Shown here: one piece after another, positions 52,289 to 60,623 of the stretch
How the letters are laid out: every line of letters starts with the position of its first letter
Position numbering within the stretch: the first letter of the stretch is position 1
Position numbers and translations under genes: made by a program
The notes under the pieces: generated by a model
The model's database searches: none
What the model saw: only the letters and a program-made list of their open reading frames with translations
What the model was told of the DNA's origin: nothing
Assembly: GCF_900327775.1 (NCBI RefSeq)
Contig: NZ_OUMZ01000005.1
Location: 372,001 to 436,000 of the forward strand
Direction of reading: 5' to 3'
From: Roseovarius sp. EL26
GTDB lineage: Bacteria > Pseudomonadota > Alphaproteobacteria > Rhodobacterales > Rhodobacteraceae
DNA length: 64,000 nt

Positions 52289-53185
52289 CTACCCTCGCCA
52301 TTCTTCTTGGGGCACTTTGAGAAGCGCGTCCAAAATCCATTGCCCGGCACGGCCAAGGGCGTGCTGTTCTGTCCAGACCACGTCTATGCCCTCAATCTGG
52401 TCACTATGTTGAAAGTCGTAGCGCAGCTCGGTCAGCTCTCCAGATGCGATGAGGGAGTGGACAACAGGTAACGGGAGTTCGGCCCAGCCCAAACCATGCA
52501 ATAAAAGGTCGATGATCATGCGCGGGCTTTCGGCATACCAAGGATCGGCATAGTGCAGGTCTCCTATCAGGCCGATAGCGTCACGCGACCGGCTTCGTAA
52601 AACGATCTGGCGGTGCTCACGCAGGTCCTTGTGCGCGACAGTTTTGAGGTCGGCCAACGGGTGTGAAATACTACAAACGGATGCCATGACCGAATGGCCG
52701 ACCCCGTGAAAATGAAACCCGGTGGGATAGCCTTCCTGCTCGGTCATCAGGCCCAGATCAGCGCGACCTTCTTTCAGCAAAGTTGCCGTATCATTGGGCC
52801 CGGTGGTCAGGATCTCAAGCGAGACATATGGGAAAGTTTCTACAAATTTGCTTAAAACCTCTAACACGGGGCGCTGGTTCAGACCCTGTTCAATTGCCAT
52901 CGTCAGGCGATCCTCGATGTCTTCACTCATCGAGGTGGCCTTGGCCATGAGCTCGCGATTGCCCAACAGGATGCCTTTGGCGTGGGGAAGCAGGGTTTCC
53001 CCTTCCTTGGTAAGTGTGGGCGACCGGCTGCTGCGGTCAAACAAGATAAGTCCTGTGTCAATCTCCAGATTGGCAATGGCCGTTGAAACAGCAGATTGCG
53101 CTTTGCCCAATCGGCGCGCCGCTGCCGAGAACGAACCAAGTTCAGCAGAAAGGACAAAGGCTTGCAGGCTGTCGTGAGATGGCAT
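52289..53185 (-). CDS. LysR family transcriptional regulator
   Basis: 298 residues. N-terminus SLQAFVLSAELGSFSAAARR and LGKAQSAVSTAIANLEIDTG give the winged helix; the effector domain starts DRLTMAIEQGLNQRPVLEVL. Divergent from a PACE efflux pump gene, the usual partner of such regulators, with an AT-rich gap containing a dyad (53194-53210). The C-terminal tail is duplicated as a remnant at 51578. Confidence 0.93.
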   Translation of the reverse strand: MPSHDSLQAFVLSAELGSFSAAARRLGKAQSAVSTAIANLEIDTGLILFDRSSRSPTLTKEGETLLPHAKGILLGNRELMAKATSMSEDIEDRLTMAIEQGLNQRPVLEVLSKFVETFPYVSLEILTTGPNDTATLLKEGRADLGLMTEQEGYPTGFHFHGVGHSVMASVCSISHPLADLKTVAHKDLREHRQIVLRSRSRDAIGLIGDLHYADPWYAESPRMIIDLLLHGLGWAELPLPVVHSLIASGELTELRYDFQHSDQIEGIDVVWTEQHALGRAGQWILDALLKVPQEEWRG

Positions 53186-53193
53186 CTCTAACC

Positions 53194-53210
53194 TATCTGA
53201 TAATTAGATA
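53194..53210. promoter_or_regulatory. Dyad in the LysR/PACE gap
   Basis: TATCT-GATAATT-AGATA is a 5-bp dyad of the T-N11-A type bound by LysR proteins, nine bases upstream of the LysR start and about 60 before the PACE gene. A related partial copy (AATTAAGATAG) lies about 30 bp on towards the pump. Confidence 0.5.
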
Positions 53211-53270
53211 CATAATAACTATTATTATCCCATAATTAAGATAGAAAGCAATGCAACGAAGGAGGACACC

Positions 53271-53726
53271 ATGTCAGACAAAGTTGCATTGAGAACGGGA
53301 AAAGACCGGATGGTCTATGCAGTATCATTCGAAGTGATCCTGATGGTGCTTCTGATTCCGGCGGGCGCAATGTTTTTTGACAAAGGCTTGGCTGAGATTG
53401 GCCTGCTGGGGGTGATCTTGTCATTGAAGGCGATGTTGATGCATCTGATCTACAACTGGGTGTTTGACCGCATCGACGCACGTTCGGGCCGTGTGGCCAG
53501 CCAGCGCTCGCATCTGGGCAGGATCATGCACGCTGTCGGGTTCGAGGTCACCTTGATGCTGACCTCATTGCCGATCCTGATGTGGTTCTTGCAGGTCGGT
53601 GTGTTGCAGGCGCTGGCGACTGACGCCGTGGTGACGACCTTTGTGGTGGGATACACCTATGTTTTCACCTTGGTTTTCGACCGGCTGTTTCCGATCACAC
53701 CCAATGTTGGAACCTGCGAGGCCTGA
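53271..53726 (+). CDS. PACE family multidrug efflux transporter
   Basis: 151 residues, AGGAGG before the ATG. Four hydrophobic segments as two bacterial transmembrane pair repeats: FEVILMVLLIPAGAMFF with NWVFDRIDAR, then HAVGFEVTLMLTSLPILMWF with YTYVFTLVFDRLFP. PACE proteins (AceI type) export biocides such as chlorhexidine or small diamines. Divergent from LysR. Convergent with the M24 gene, 5 bp apart. Confidence 0.92.
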   Translation: MSDKVALRTGKDRMVYAVSFEVILMVLLIPAGAMFFDKGLAEIGLLGVILSLKAMLMHLIYNWVFDRIDARSGRVASQRSHLGRIMHAVGFEVTLMLTSLPILMWFLQVGVLQALATDAVVTTFVVGYTYVFTLVFDRLFPITPNVGTCEA

Positions 53727-53731
53727 TCAGA

Positions 53732-54907
53732 TCAGGCCTCGATCACATGCACATCGCGAGGGAATTGGGTCAGGCAAATCGCGTCGTTGTCGCGGATGTG
53801 AATAGTCTCGCTCAGTTCCATGCCCCAGCCATCCATCCACATGCCAAGGATAATATGAACAACGGCATTCTCAGGTAGGGGTGTGGCATCGCTGGGGCGG
53901 AAACTGATGGTGTGTTCACCCCAGTCCGGTGAATAACCGACGCCGATCGAATAACCGATCCGGCTTTTCTTTTCCAAGCCGTAGCCATCCAACACTGCCT
54001 GCCATGCGGCGTGGACATCGCGGCACAGCACGCCCGCCTTCATGCTGTCCAGTACAGCCTCCATGCCTTCACCCACGGCCTGAGCGGTTGAGATCAGCTT
54101 TGCTGGTGGTTTTCCAATGTGAACGGTTCGTGCAAGGCCTGCGTTGTAGCGTTTGCGGCAGCCGCCCAGCTCGAACGCAATGGTCTGATCGCGCTCAAAC
54201 TGCGCATCCGTCCACATCGGATGCGCGGTCGAGGCGGCTTCACCCGCTAATACGAGTGGGTGCAGCGCGGTTTGGTCGCCGCCGAATTCTGGTGTGCCAC
54301 GGATTTGTGCGGCAACAATATCAGCCATCAGATCACACTGGCGTATACCGGGGCGCGCGCCGTCATAGGCGGTTTGCATGGCTTTTCCGGCGATGACCGA
54401 GGCTTGACGTATCATCTCAATCTCAGCTGGACTTTTGGTCAGACGTTGCCAGTTTACCAGCAGACCGCAATCGCTCCATGTGCTGTTGCTTAGGCGAGAT
54501 TTGAGAATATCCGCGGTGGCTGGTGTCAGGAAATAGACATCGTTTTCGATGGCAATTCGTTTGCCATCAAAACCTTTGCCCACCATCCAGTCGGCCATGA
54601 AGTCCGCAGCATGCAGCCCGGGTTGCTGGACATGGGTTTCGGGGAAGGAAACCACCTGATCATCGGGGAGGTAGCTTGAAAACTTCGCCGCCCCTGCGTC
54701 CATCTCGCGGCCGATCCAAGTGGGTTCGCACTCCAATCCGACGACCATAATCTGCGGGGTGTAGAACGACCAAGCGTCATAGCCGGTTAACCAATTGATA
54801 TTGGCGGGATCGCCAATGACCAAACCGTCAAACCCACGCTCTGCCATTGCGGTGCGTACCTGGATCAGACGTTGGTTGTACTCTTCGCGTGAAAATGGCG
54901 GCGGCAT
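53732..54907 (-). CDS. M24 family hydrolase, possibly ectoine hydrolase (DoeA/EutD-like)
   Basis: 391 residues. Two-domain creatinase/prolidase layout: N-terminal NINWLTGYDAWSFYTPQIMV (about 37-56), then the pita-bread catalytic fold with HPLVLAGEAASTAHPMWTD, ELGGCRKRYNAGLARTVHIG, GYSIGVGYSPDWGEHTISFR and HIILGMWMDGWGMELSETIH. The first aspartate of the metal site reads in a GGCRKRYN stretch, so it is of the creatinase-like branch that may lack metal. The ectoine hydrolases of DoeA type are the closest I recall; other amidino or cyclic amino compounds are possible. Same strand as an XRE regulator, with a BCCT transporter divergent. Confidence 0.7.
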   Translation of the reverse strand: MPPPFSREEYNQRLIQVRTAMAERGFDGLVIGDPANINWLTGYDAWSFYTPQIMVVGLECEPTWIGREMDAGAAKFSSYLPDDQVVSFPETHVQQPGLHAADFMADWMVGKGFDGKRIAIENDVYFLTPATADILKSRLSNSTWSDCGLLVNWQRLTKSPAEIEMIRQASVIAGKAMQTAYDGARPGIRQCDLMADIVAAQIRGTPEFGGDQTALHPLVLAGEAASTAHPMWTDAQFERDQTIAFELGGCRKRYNAGLARTVHIGKPPAKLISTAQAVGEGMEAVLDSMKAGVLCRDVHAAWQAVLDGYGLEKKSRIGYSIGVGYSPDWGEHTISFRPSDATPLPENAVVHIILGMWMDGWGMELSETIHIRDNDAICLTQFPRDVHVIEA

Positions 54908-55020
54908 GACGGTGATCCCTGTACTGTTTTATTATCAGTGCCGGGGAATGATTGAAAAATCCAGTGTCAATTTCTGCTCAGGTGCACCAGCCAAGGAAGG
55001 ATGTTGTTGGAGATTTAAAT

Positions 55021-55815
55021 CTACCCGATCTGCGCCACAAACTCCTGTGGGTCCGCTACCTCAAGCAAGCGCTTGCGAATGACCGGGTCAATGGCGGTAC
55101 TGGCCTCGGGGAATATCCCGGTTTGCTCGATGCTTTCCCGGGCTGAGACACGTTCGGGGATACGCTTCCAGATGATTGGTGTGGCATAGGGCATCAAGCG
55201 GGGGCGTGTTGCGACACCCATGGTAAGCCCCTGGATAAGGTTGACCTGTTGTCGATGGGCTGGAAACATAATTGTGCTGGACATGAAGCCATCTTCGCTA
55301 TTGGCATTTTCGATCAGATAAATTCTGTCGCCCTTGAAGGTCACTAACCCCTTGTGCCGCGTCTTTTGGCGAATGCTGCCATCTGCACTATGGGCCCGTT
55401 CAAATGTATGACTGACCACTTTACCTTGCTCTTCTCTGAGCCAAACAAGGGTTCGGATGATATTACCTTGCCAGGTCGGGGTCTGAAAATGGCCATGGTA
55501 AAACCCAAGATATCGCCGCAAATTACGGGCCTGACCTTCGAAGATATAATCCAAAGATGGGCGCGACCGAGTATGCACATCGGGTTGTAGTGTTTCCACT
55601 TCGACAGCAAACTGATCGCCATCCAAGACCAATGTATCGGCGCTTATCCCAAAATACTGCGCGATACGGTGTAGATTATGTGCCGAGGGCATGCCGCCAC
55701 CATTGAGGTACCGGTTGAATTGCTGTCGATTGAAGCCGATTTCGCGACAGACCTGCGCAATGCTGACACGCTCGGCGCACAGGCGGCGTAAATTTTTGGA
55801 AAAACTTTCTGACAT
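55021..55815 (-). CDS. XRE family regulator with C-terminal ligand-like domain
   Basis: 264 residues, AGGAGG before the ATG. Helix-turn-helix at about residues 5-60 (RVSIAQVCREIGFNRQQFNR then YLNGGGMPSAHNLHRIAQYF). The 200-residue rest is not a family I can name. Divergent from the BCCT transporter gene with a perfect dyad (55838-55855) 22 bp before its start, and upstream of the M24 gene; it probably regulates all three. Confidence 0.85.
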   Translation of the reverse strand: MSESFSKNLRRLCAERVSIAQVCREIGFNRQQFNRYLNGGGMPSAHNLHRIAQYFGISADTLVLDGDQFAVEVETLQPDVHTRSRPSLDYIFEGQARNLRRYLGFYHGHFQTPTWQGNIIRTLVWLREEQGKVVSHTFERAHSADGSIRQKTRHKGLVTFKGDRIYLIENANSEDGFMSSTIMFPAHRQQVNLIQGLTMGVATRPRLMPYATPIIWKRIPERVSARESIEQTGIFPEASTAIDPVIRKRLLEVADPQEFVAQIG

Positions 55816-55837
55816 GATGGCTCCTCCTTTCGCAAGC

Positions 55838-55855
55838 TTACACTAAACAGTGTAA
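55838..55855. promoter_or_regulatory. Perfect dyad operator between XRE and BCCT genes
   Basis: TTACACT-AAAC-AGTGTAA is a perfect 7-bp palindrome around four bases. It lies 22 bp before the XRE start and 94 bp before the BCCT start, the place expected for an operator of the divergent pair; the XRE protein is the likely binder. Confidence 0.6.
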
Positions 55856-55948
55856 ACATGATTACAAGTGTGCATTCTCGTGAAATTCAATCCACTGCCG
55901 AGTTGTGGCGATACGTTCCGATGAACAACTTCTGTCGGGAGGGACACG

Positions 55949-57778
55949 ATGATAAAGCCACCGTTTACTGATGTCGTGATTGCAAAATCGCCATCGGGAT
56001 TTTACCAAAACTACAGTATGCCAATCGCAATTGGCAGCAAATGCATCATTGTTGCGCTTGCACTTTGGGCCTTGCTTTGGCCCGCACAGGCCAACAGTAT
56101 ACTCAGCAGTTTCAAATGGGAGCTGCTTGAAAGCTTCAACGCTTTCTACATCATCCTGTTTGGGTTTTTTGCCCTATTCCTCATCGTCATCGCAATTATC
56201 CCCTCAACCGGGAAACGTGTGATGGGTCTGCCCGGGGAAAAACCAGAATTTTCCAATTTCTCTTGGTTTGCAATGATGTTCGGGGCTGGTCTGGGCGTTG
56301 GGTTGATGGTTTTCGCCACCGCCGAACCATTAGGGCTGTGGGGATCAAATCCAGAAGTTCTGGCGCAAAATGTTGAAGCAAACTCCCAAGAGGCGATCCG
56401 ATCAACTTACGTTTTCACATTCGCACATTACGGGTTCCATACATGGGGGGTTTTTGTCGTTGCAGGGCTGGCAATGGCGTATTGCTCATATACGCGCGGC
56501 TTGCCCCTGACGATTAGAAGCGCCCTGACACCTTTGATCGGTCGGCATGCTAATGGGTTCTTTGGGCACGTGATCGACACGCTTGGTGTCGTGGCAACAA
56601 TTCTTGCGGTTTCTGTCACGATCGGTTTTGGCGTCAGTCAGTTCCTGAACGGCGTGTATGCAATCACCGGTATGGAATGGATCATGAATCTTGGTGGTGA
56701 AGCACCGACACCCAGTGGGGCAGGTCTGATCGCCGGGTTGGTGTTGATTATGACCCTGTCAATCATATCTGCCGTGTCTGGCGTTGGACGTGGGGTTAAG
56801 TATCTGTCGAACCTCAATTTGGTTCTGTCCATGGTTTTACTGTTCACCTTTGTAATCTTTGGTTCGTTTTTCTTTGCAATGACAACGTATGGCGTCGCAT
56901 TGGTTGATTACATTCTCCAATTCATCTCGCTGTCGTTTAACGCTTACTTCCCAATGAGTGAGGCGGATTTCGCAGCCGCGCTGCCAGCGGCGGCACAATC
57001 CCATTCAGGCGATCTCTTTGCTGGCGCAACCAACGCTTGGGGCAGCTACGAAGGGTTTGTTTCAGGACTAACTGGAGAGGCTGCTGAACTAAACGAAGCA
57101 ACTCTTGCTGCAGTTTATGAGGCTGGTAACGACGGCCGACAGTTCACATGGCAAGCTGGATGGACGACGTTCTATTGGGCATGGATGGTTGCATATGCAC
57201 CTTTTGTGGGCCTGTTCCTTGCCCGCATTTCCAAAGGGCGCACCATTCGTGAGTTCGTTATAGGATGTGTTGTTGCGCCTTCTTTGGTGTGCTTTGCTTG
57301 GATGACAATCCTAGGTGCCACGGCGATTGATCTGGAGCTTAACGGCATTGCCGATGGTGCGATCATTGGTGCATCGAACACCAACAAGTTGTTTGTGACC
57401 TTGTCTTACATTCTGGATGGTGGGCTTCTGGCGGCACTGAATGTGATGTGCGTTGTCTTGGTCCTGACATTTCTGGTCACATCTGCTGACTCAGGTATTC
57501 TTGTGATGAATACCATCATGTCTGGTGGAGAGCAGGAAACCGGTATCAAGCACCGGATCGTTTGGGGGGTTATCCTGACCGTTGTAATTGGCACCTTGTT
57601 GCTTGCGGCGGGTGATAACAATCCAATGGAAGCGATACGAAACGCAATGATTATCGGTGCGCTGCCGTTTGCTGTGATCCTAGGGTTGATGATGATTGCA
57701 ATGAGTAAAGCTCTGTACCGCGATCACCTGCGTGAGAAAAATCAAGGGCCTCAGTTGGACGGCACACCTGCCGAATAA
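55949..57778 (+). CDS. BCCT family transporter
   Basis: 609 residues with about twelve hydrophobic segments. BCCT motifs: MMFGAGLGVGLMVFATAEPL (about 109-128, the glycine-rich sodium region) and FTWQAGWTTFYWAWMVAYAP (about 393-412, the tryptophan-rich segment), then GLFLARISKGRTIREFVIGC. Imports betaine, choline, carnitine or a related quaternary or cyclic compound with sodium or protons. Its divergent XRE and M24 neighbours suggest the substrate is the M24 hydrolase's substrate, for instance ectoine (inference). Confidence 0.92.
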   Translation: MIKPPFTDVVIAKSPSGFYQNYSMPIAIGSKCIIVALALWALLWPAQANSILSSFKWELLESFNAFYIILFGFFALFLIVIAIIPSTGKRVMGLPGEKPEFSNFSWFAMMFGAGLGVGLMVFATAEPLGLWGSNPEVLAQNVEANSQEAIRSTYVFTFAHYGFHTWGVFVVAGLAMAYCSYTRGLPLTIRSALTPLIGRHANGFFGHVIDTLGVVATILAVSVTIGFGVSQFLNGVYAITGMEWIMNLGGEAPTPSGAGLIAGLVLIMTLSIISAVSGVGRGVKYLSNLNLVLSMVLLFTFVIFGSFFFAMTTYGVALVDYILQFISLSFNAYFPMSEADFAAALPAAAQSHSGDLFAGATNAWGSYEGFVSGLTGEAAELNEATLAAVYEAGNDGRQFTWQAGWTTFYWAWMVAYAPFVGLFLARISKGRTIREFVIGCVVAPSLVCFAWMTILGATAIDLELNGIADGAIIGASNTNKLFVTLSYILDGGLLAALNVMCVVLVLTFLVTSADSGILVMNTIMSGGEQETGIKHRIVWGVILTVVIGTLLLAAGDNNPMEAIRNAMIIGALPFAVILGLMMIAMSKALYRDHLREKNQGPQLDGTPAE

Positions 57779-57796
57779 CGCAGCTTAATAAATAGA

Positions 57797-57821
57797 ACTG
57801 GAGGGGCAAGTTCCCTCCAGT
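57797..57821. terminator. Hairpin between BCCT and glnD ends
   Basis: ACTGGAGGG and CCCTCCAGT form a perfect 9-bp stem around a 7-base loop between two convergent genes. T runs are short on both sides (TTTAACTTTG on +, TTCTATTTATT on -), but it most likely ends transcripts from both. Confidence 0.7.
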
Positions 57822-57834
57822 TTAACTTTGCTTG

Positions 57835-60603
57835 CTATGCGCGGGCACGTTCTGCCCCTTGAGTGATCGCATCGCGCAGCTTCTTCTCAAGCGCCTTTTG
57901 CTTGGCCTCTGAGTGGAACTTCAAACCAAACATATCTTTAACATAAAAGGTATCCACCACCTGCTCGCCGTAGGTCGCAATAACGGCCGAGTTGATATAG
58001 ACGTTGTTGGTAGCCAGCGTACGGGTCAGGTCGTATAGCAGGCCGGGGCGATCACGGGTGTCAACCTCGATCAGAGTGTAGATTTCCGATCCTTCATTAT
58101 CAAAAGTGATATGTGTGGGCACACGGAACGCGCGTTCACGTTTTTTGATTTTATCACGGCTTTGCATCGCGTCGCCGGTCACAACCTCGCCCTTGAGGAT
58201 CTTGTCGATCATCTGGTTCAGGCGCGGCAGGCGTTCGGCCTCATAGGGGTGACCGTCAGCATCCTGTACCCAGAACACTGCTGTGGCGTAGCCATCTTTT
58301 GAGGTATAGGTGCGAGCATCGACCACATTGGCGCCAACCAAGGCCAGCGCCCCGGCTAGGCGCGAGAAAATACCGGGATGGTCTGCCATCACGAAACAGG
58401 CGCGGGTGGCGTCACGATCTTCATCAATGGCCAGATCAATGCCAACTGAATCGGGCTCTAAATCGCGAAGAAGTCGGGCAAAGATAGTATGAGCTGTAAC
58501 ATGCAGCCCCTGCCAATAGGGTGGGTAATGGCGGGCTGTTTCGGCCTTGAGGTCCTTGGCATCCCAGCCTTTTAGTGCCTTGCGCAGATTGCGCTTGGCA
58601 TCTGATCCACGTTGCTCGCGATTGAGAGCTTCCAACCCACCCTCTAGCGCTTGTCGAGTTTGGGCATAAAGCGAGCGCAAAAGCGTGGCTTTCCAGTTGT
58701 TCCAGGTGGTGGGGCCAACGCCGCGAATATCACAAACCGTCAAAACGCACAGCAGATCAAGCCGTTCCTTCGTTTGCACCGCCTTGGCAAAATCCCGAAC
58801 AGTACGTGGGTCAGAAATATCGCGTTTCTGCGCCATGTCCGACATCAATAGGTGATAGCGCACCAACCATTCTGCAATGTCCACTTCGGCGGGTTTCAAG
58901 CCCAGCCGAGGGGCTACCTTGCGGGTGATCTTTGCGCCAAGAATCGAGTGATCCTCGGTGCGGCCTTTGCCAATGTCATGGAGAAGTAAAGCGACGTAAA
59001 GGATGCGCCGGTTGACGCCCTCATCAAGAATGGATGATGCTACAGGCAGTTCCTCGATCAGCTCATGGCGTTCGATCTGGGCCAGATGGCTGATGCATTG
59101 GATGGTATGCTCGTCAACGGTGTAGTGGTGATACATATTGAACTGCATCATTGCGACGATAGGTTCAAATTCAGGTATGAATGCAGAAAGCACTCCCAGC
59201 TCGTTCATCCGTCGTAAGGCGCGTTCCGGGTTGCCGTGCTTCAATAACAGATCAAGAAACAACTTCTGCGCCTGCGGATCAGTGCGCAGGGCATCATCAA
59301 TAAGGTCGAGGTTCGCGGTCACCAGACGCATGGCATCGGGATGAATTAAAAGACCCGTCCGCAGGCCTTCTTCGAACAGGCGCAACAGGTTCAGGCGATC
59401 TTGTAAAAACGTATCTGGGTCGGCGATGGCAATGCGGCCGTGAACCTCTTTGTAACCGGGTTTCAATCGGCGTTTTCGGGTCATCAGACGTTGTAAGATC
59501 GGCTGCGACTTGGCGTGCGTTGCTTCCAGCTTGGTCAGGAAGATGCGGGTCAGGTCGCCCACCGCTGTGGCGTGACGGAAATAATCTTGCATGAAATATT
59601 CGACCGCGCGACGCCCGGCGATATCGAGGTATCCCATCCGTTCAGCGACCTCGACCTGCAGATCAAACGTCAATTGTTCGCTTGGCCGATTGGTGACCAA
59701 ATGCAGGTGGCAACGCGCAGCCCAGAGAAAATTTTCTGCCCGGGTAAAGGTGTCAAATTCGTCCTCGGTGAACAGGCCCAGCGCTACCAGTTCTGCGATG
59801 TCATCAACCCGGTACAGGTATTTGGCAATCCAGTAGAGGGATTGCAGATCGCGCAGGCCGCCTTTGCTCTCTTTTACGTTGGGTTCGACCATATAGCGCT
59901 GGCCGCCCTGTTTCTCATGCCGGGCTTCGCGTTCTTCCAGCTTGGCCTCAATGAACTCACGCTCGGTGCCAGTGAATAGCTCGTCACGCATTCGGGCTCG
60001 TAGCGTTTCGCCAAGGGCGGCATCGCCAAACAGAAAGCGCTTTTCCAGCAAGGCGGTGCGAATGGTGAAATCTTGCTCGGCCAAACGCAGGCATTCATCG
60101 GTTGAGCGGCTGGAGTGACCAACTTTAAGCCGCAGATCCCATAGAATATATAGCGTGCTTTCAATTACGCTTTCGGTCCAAGGGGTGACTTTATAGGGCA
60201 CCAAGAACAGTAGATCGACATCAGAGTGCGGAGCCATCTCTTTGCGCCCATAGCCGCCCACTGCAAAGACGGCGATACGCTCGGCCTCAGTTGGGTTCGG
60301 ATTCGGGTGCAGATGACGGGTCACATGTGCGAGTGTGGTCAGCAGAATGCAATCCGTCAGCCAGCTATAAGACCGTACCACCGGGCGCGCTGACATCGGG
60401 TGCGCCTTTAGTGCCGTGCTGATGGCTTTGCGTCCCAGCGTATGTCGCGCCGCCAGAATTTGAGTAAGTACTTTGCGTTGCTCGCCGGCATCGTTGCCAG
60501 CTGATTGCAGTGCATCTTCGATCTGTGCATTGACGGTTTCGGCGTCAAAAATATCCTCGACCGGACAAATGAGATCATCCGGGCGAGGGGGAAGTGTTTT
60601 CAT
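57835..60603 (-). CDS. glnD: [Protein-PII] uridylyltransferase / uridylyl-removing enzyme
   Basis: 922 residues from the ATG at 60603 (GGTG nine bases upstream; a GTG at 60618 is possible). Nucleotidyltransferase domain with GGYGRKEMAPHSDVDLLFLV (about 117-136), an HD domain with LYVALLLHDIGKGRTEDHS (about 505-523) and two C-terminal ACT domains (DHPGIFSRLAGALALVGANV and DTRDRPGLLYDLTRTLATNN). Adds and removes UMP on GlnB/GlnK in response to glutamine, setting nitrogen control. It starts just after a LpoA-like lipoprotein gene, 5-20 bp depending on start. Confidence 0.95.
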   Translation of the reverse strand: MKTLPPRPDDLICPVEDIFDAETVNAQIEDALQSAGNDAGEQRKVLTQILAARHTLGRKAISTALKAHPMSARPVVRSYSWLTDCILLTTLAHVTRHLHPNPNPTEAERIAVFAVGGYGRKEMAPHSDVDLLFLVPYKVTPWTESVIESTLYILWDLRLKVGHSSRSTDECLRLAEQDFTIRTALLEKRFLFGDAALGETLRARMRDELFTGTEREFIEAKLEEREARHEKQGGQRYMVEPNVKESKGGLRDLQSLYWIAKYLYRVDDIAELVALGLFTEDEFDTFTRAENFLWAARCHLHLVTNRPSEQLTFDLQVEVAERMGYLDIAGRRAVEYFMQDYFRHATAVGDLTRIFLTKLEATHAKSQPILQRLMTRKRRLKPGYKEVHGRIAIADPDTFLQDRLNLLRLFEEGLRTGLLIHPDAMRLVTANLDLIDDALRTDPQAQKLFLDLLLKHGNPERALRRMNELGVLSAFIPEFEPIVAMMQFNMYHHYTVDEHTIQCISHLAQIERHELIEELPVASSILDEGVNRRILYVALLLHDIGKGRTEDHSILGAKITRKVAPRLGLKPAEVDIAEWLVRYHLLMSDMAQKRDISDPRTVRDFAKAVQTKERLDLLCVLTVCDIRGVGPTTWNNWKATLLRSLYAQTRQALEGGLEALNREQRGSDAKRNLRKALKGWDAKDLKAETARHYPPYWQGLHVTAHTIFARLLRDLEPDSVGIDLAIDEDRDATRACFVMADHPGIFSRLAGALALVGANVVDARTYTSKDGYATAVFWVQDADGHPYEAERLPRLNQMIDKILKGEVVTGDAMQSRDKIKKRERAFRVPTHITFDNEGSEIYTLIEVDTRDRPGLLYDLTRTLATNNVYINSAVIATYGEQVVDTFYVKDMFGLKFHSEAKQKALEKKLRDAITQGAERARA

Positions 60604-60623
60604 ATGTTGTGACACCAAATGAT

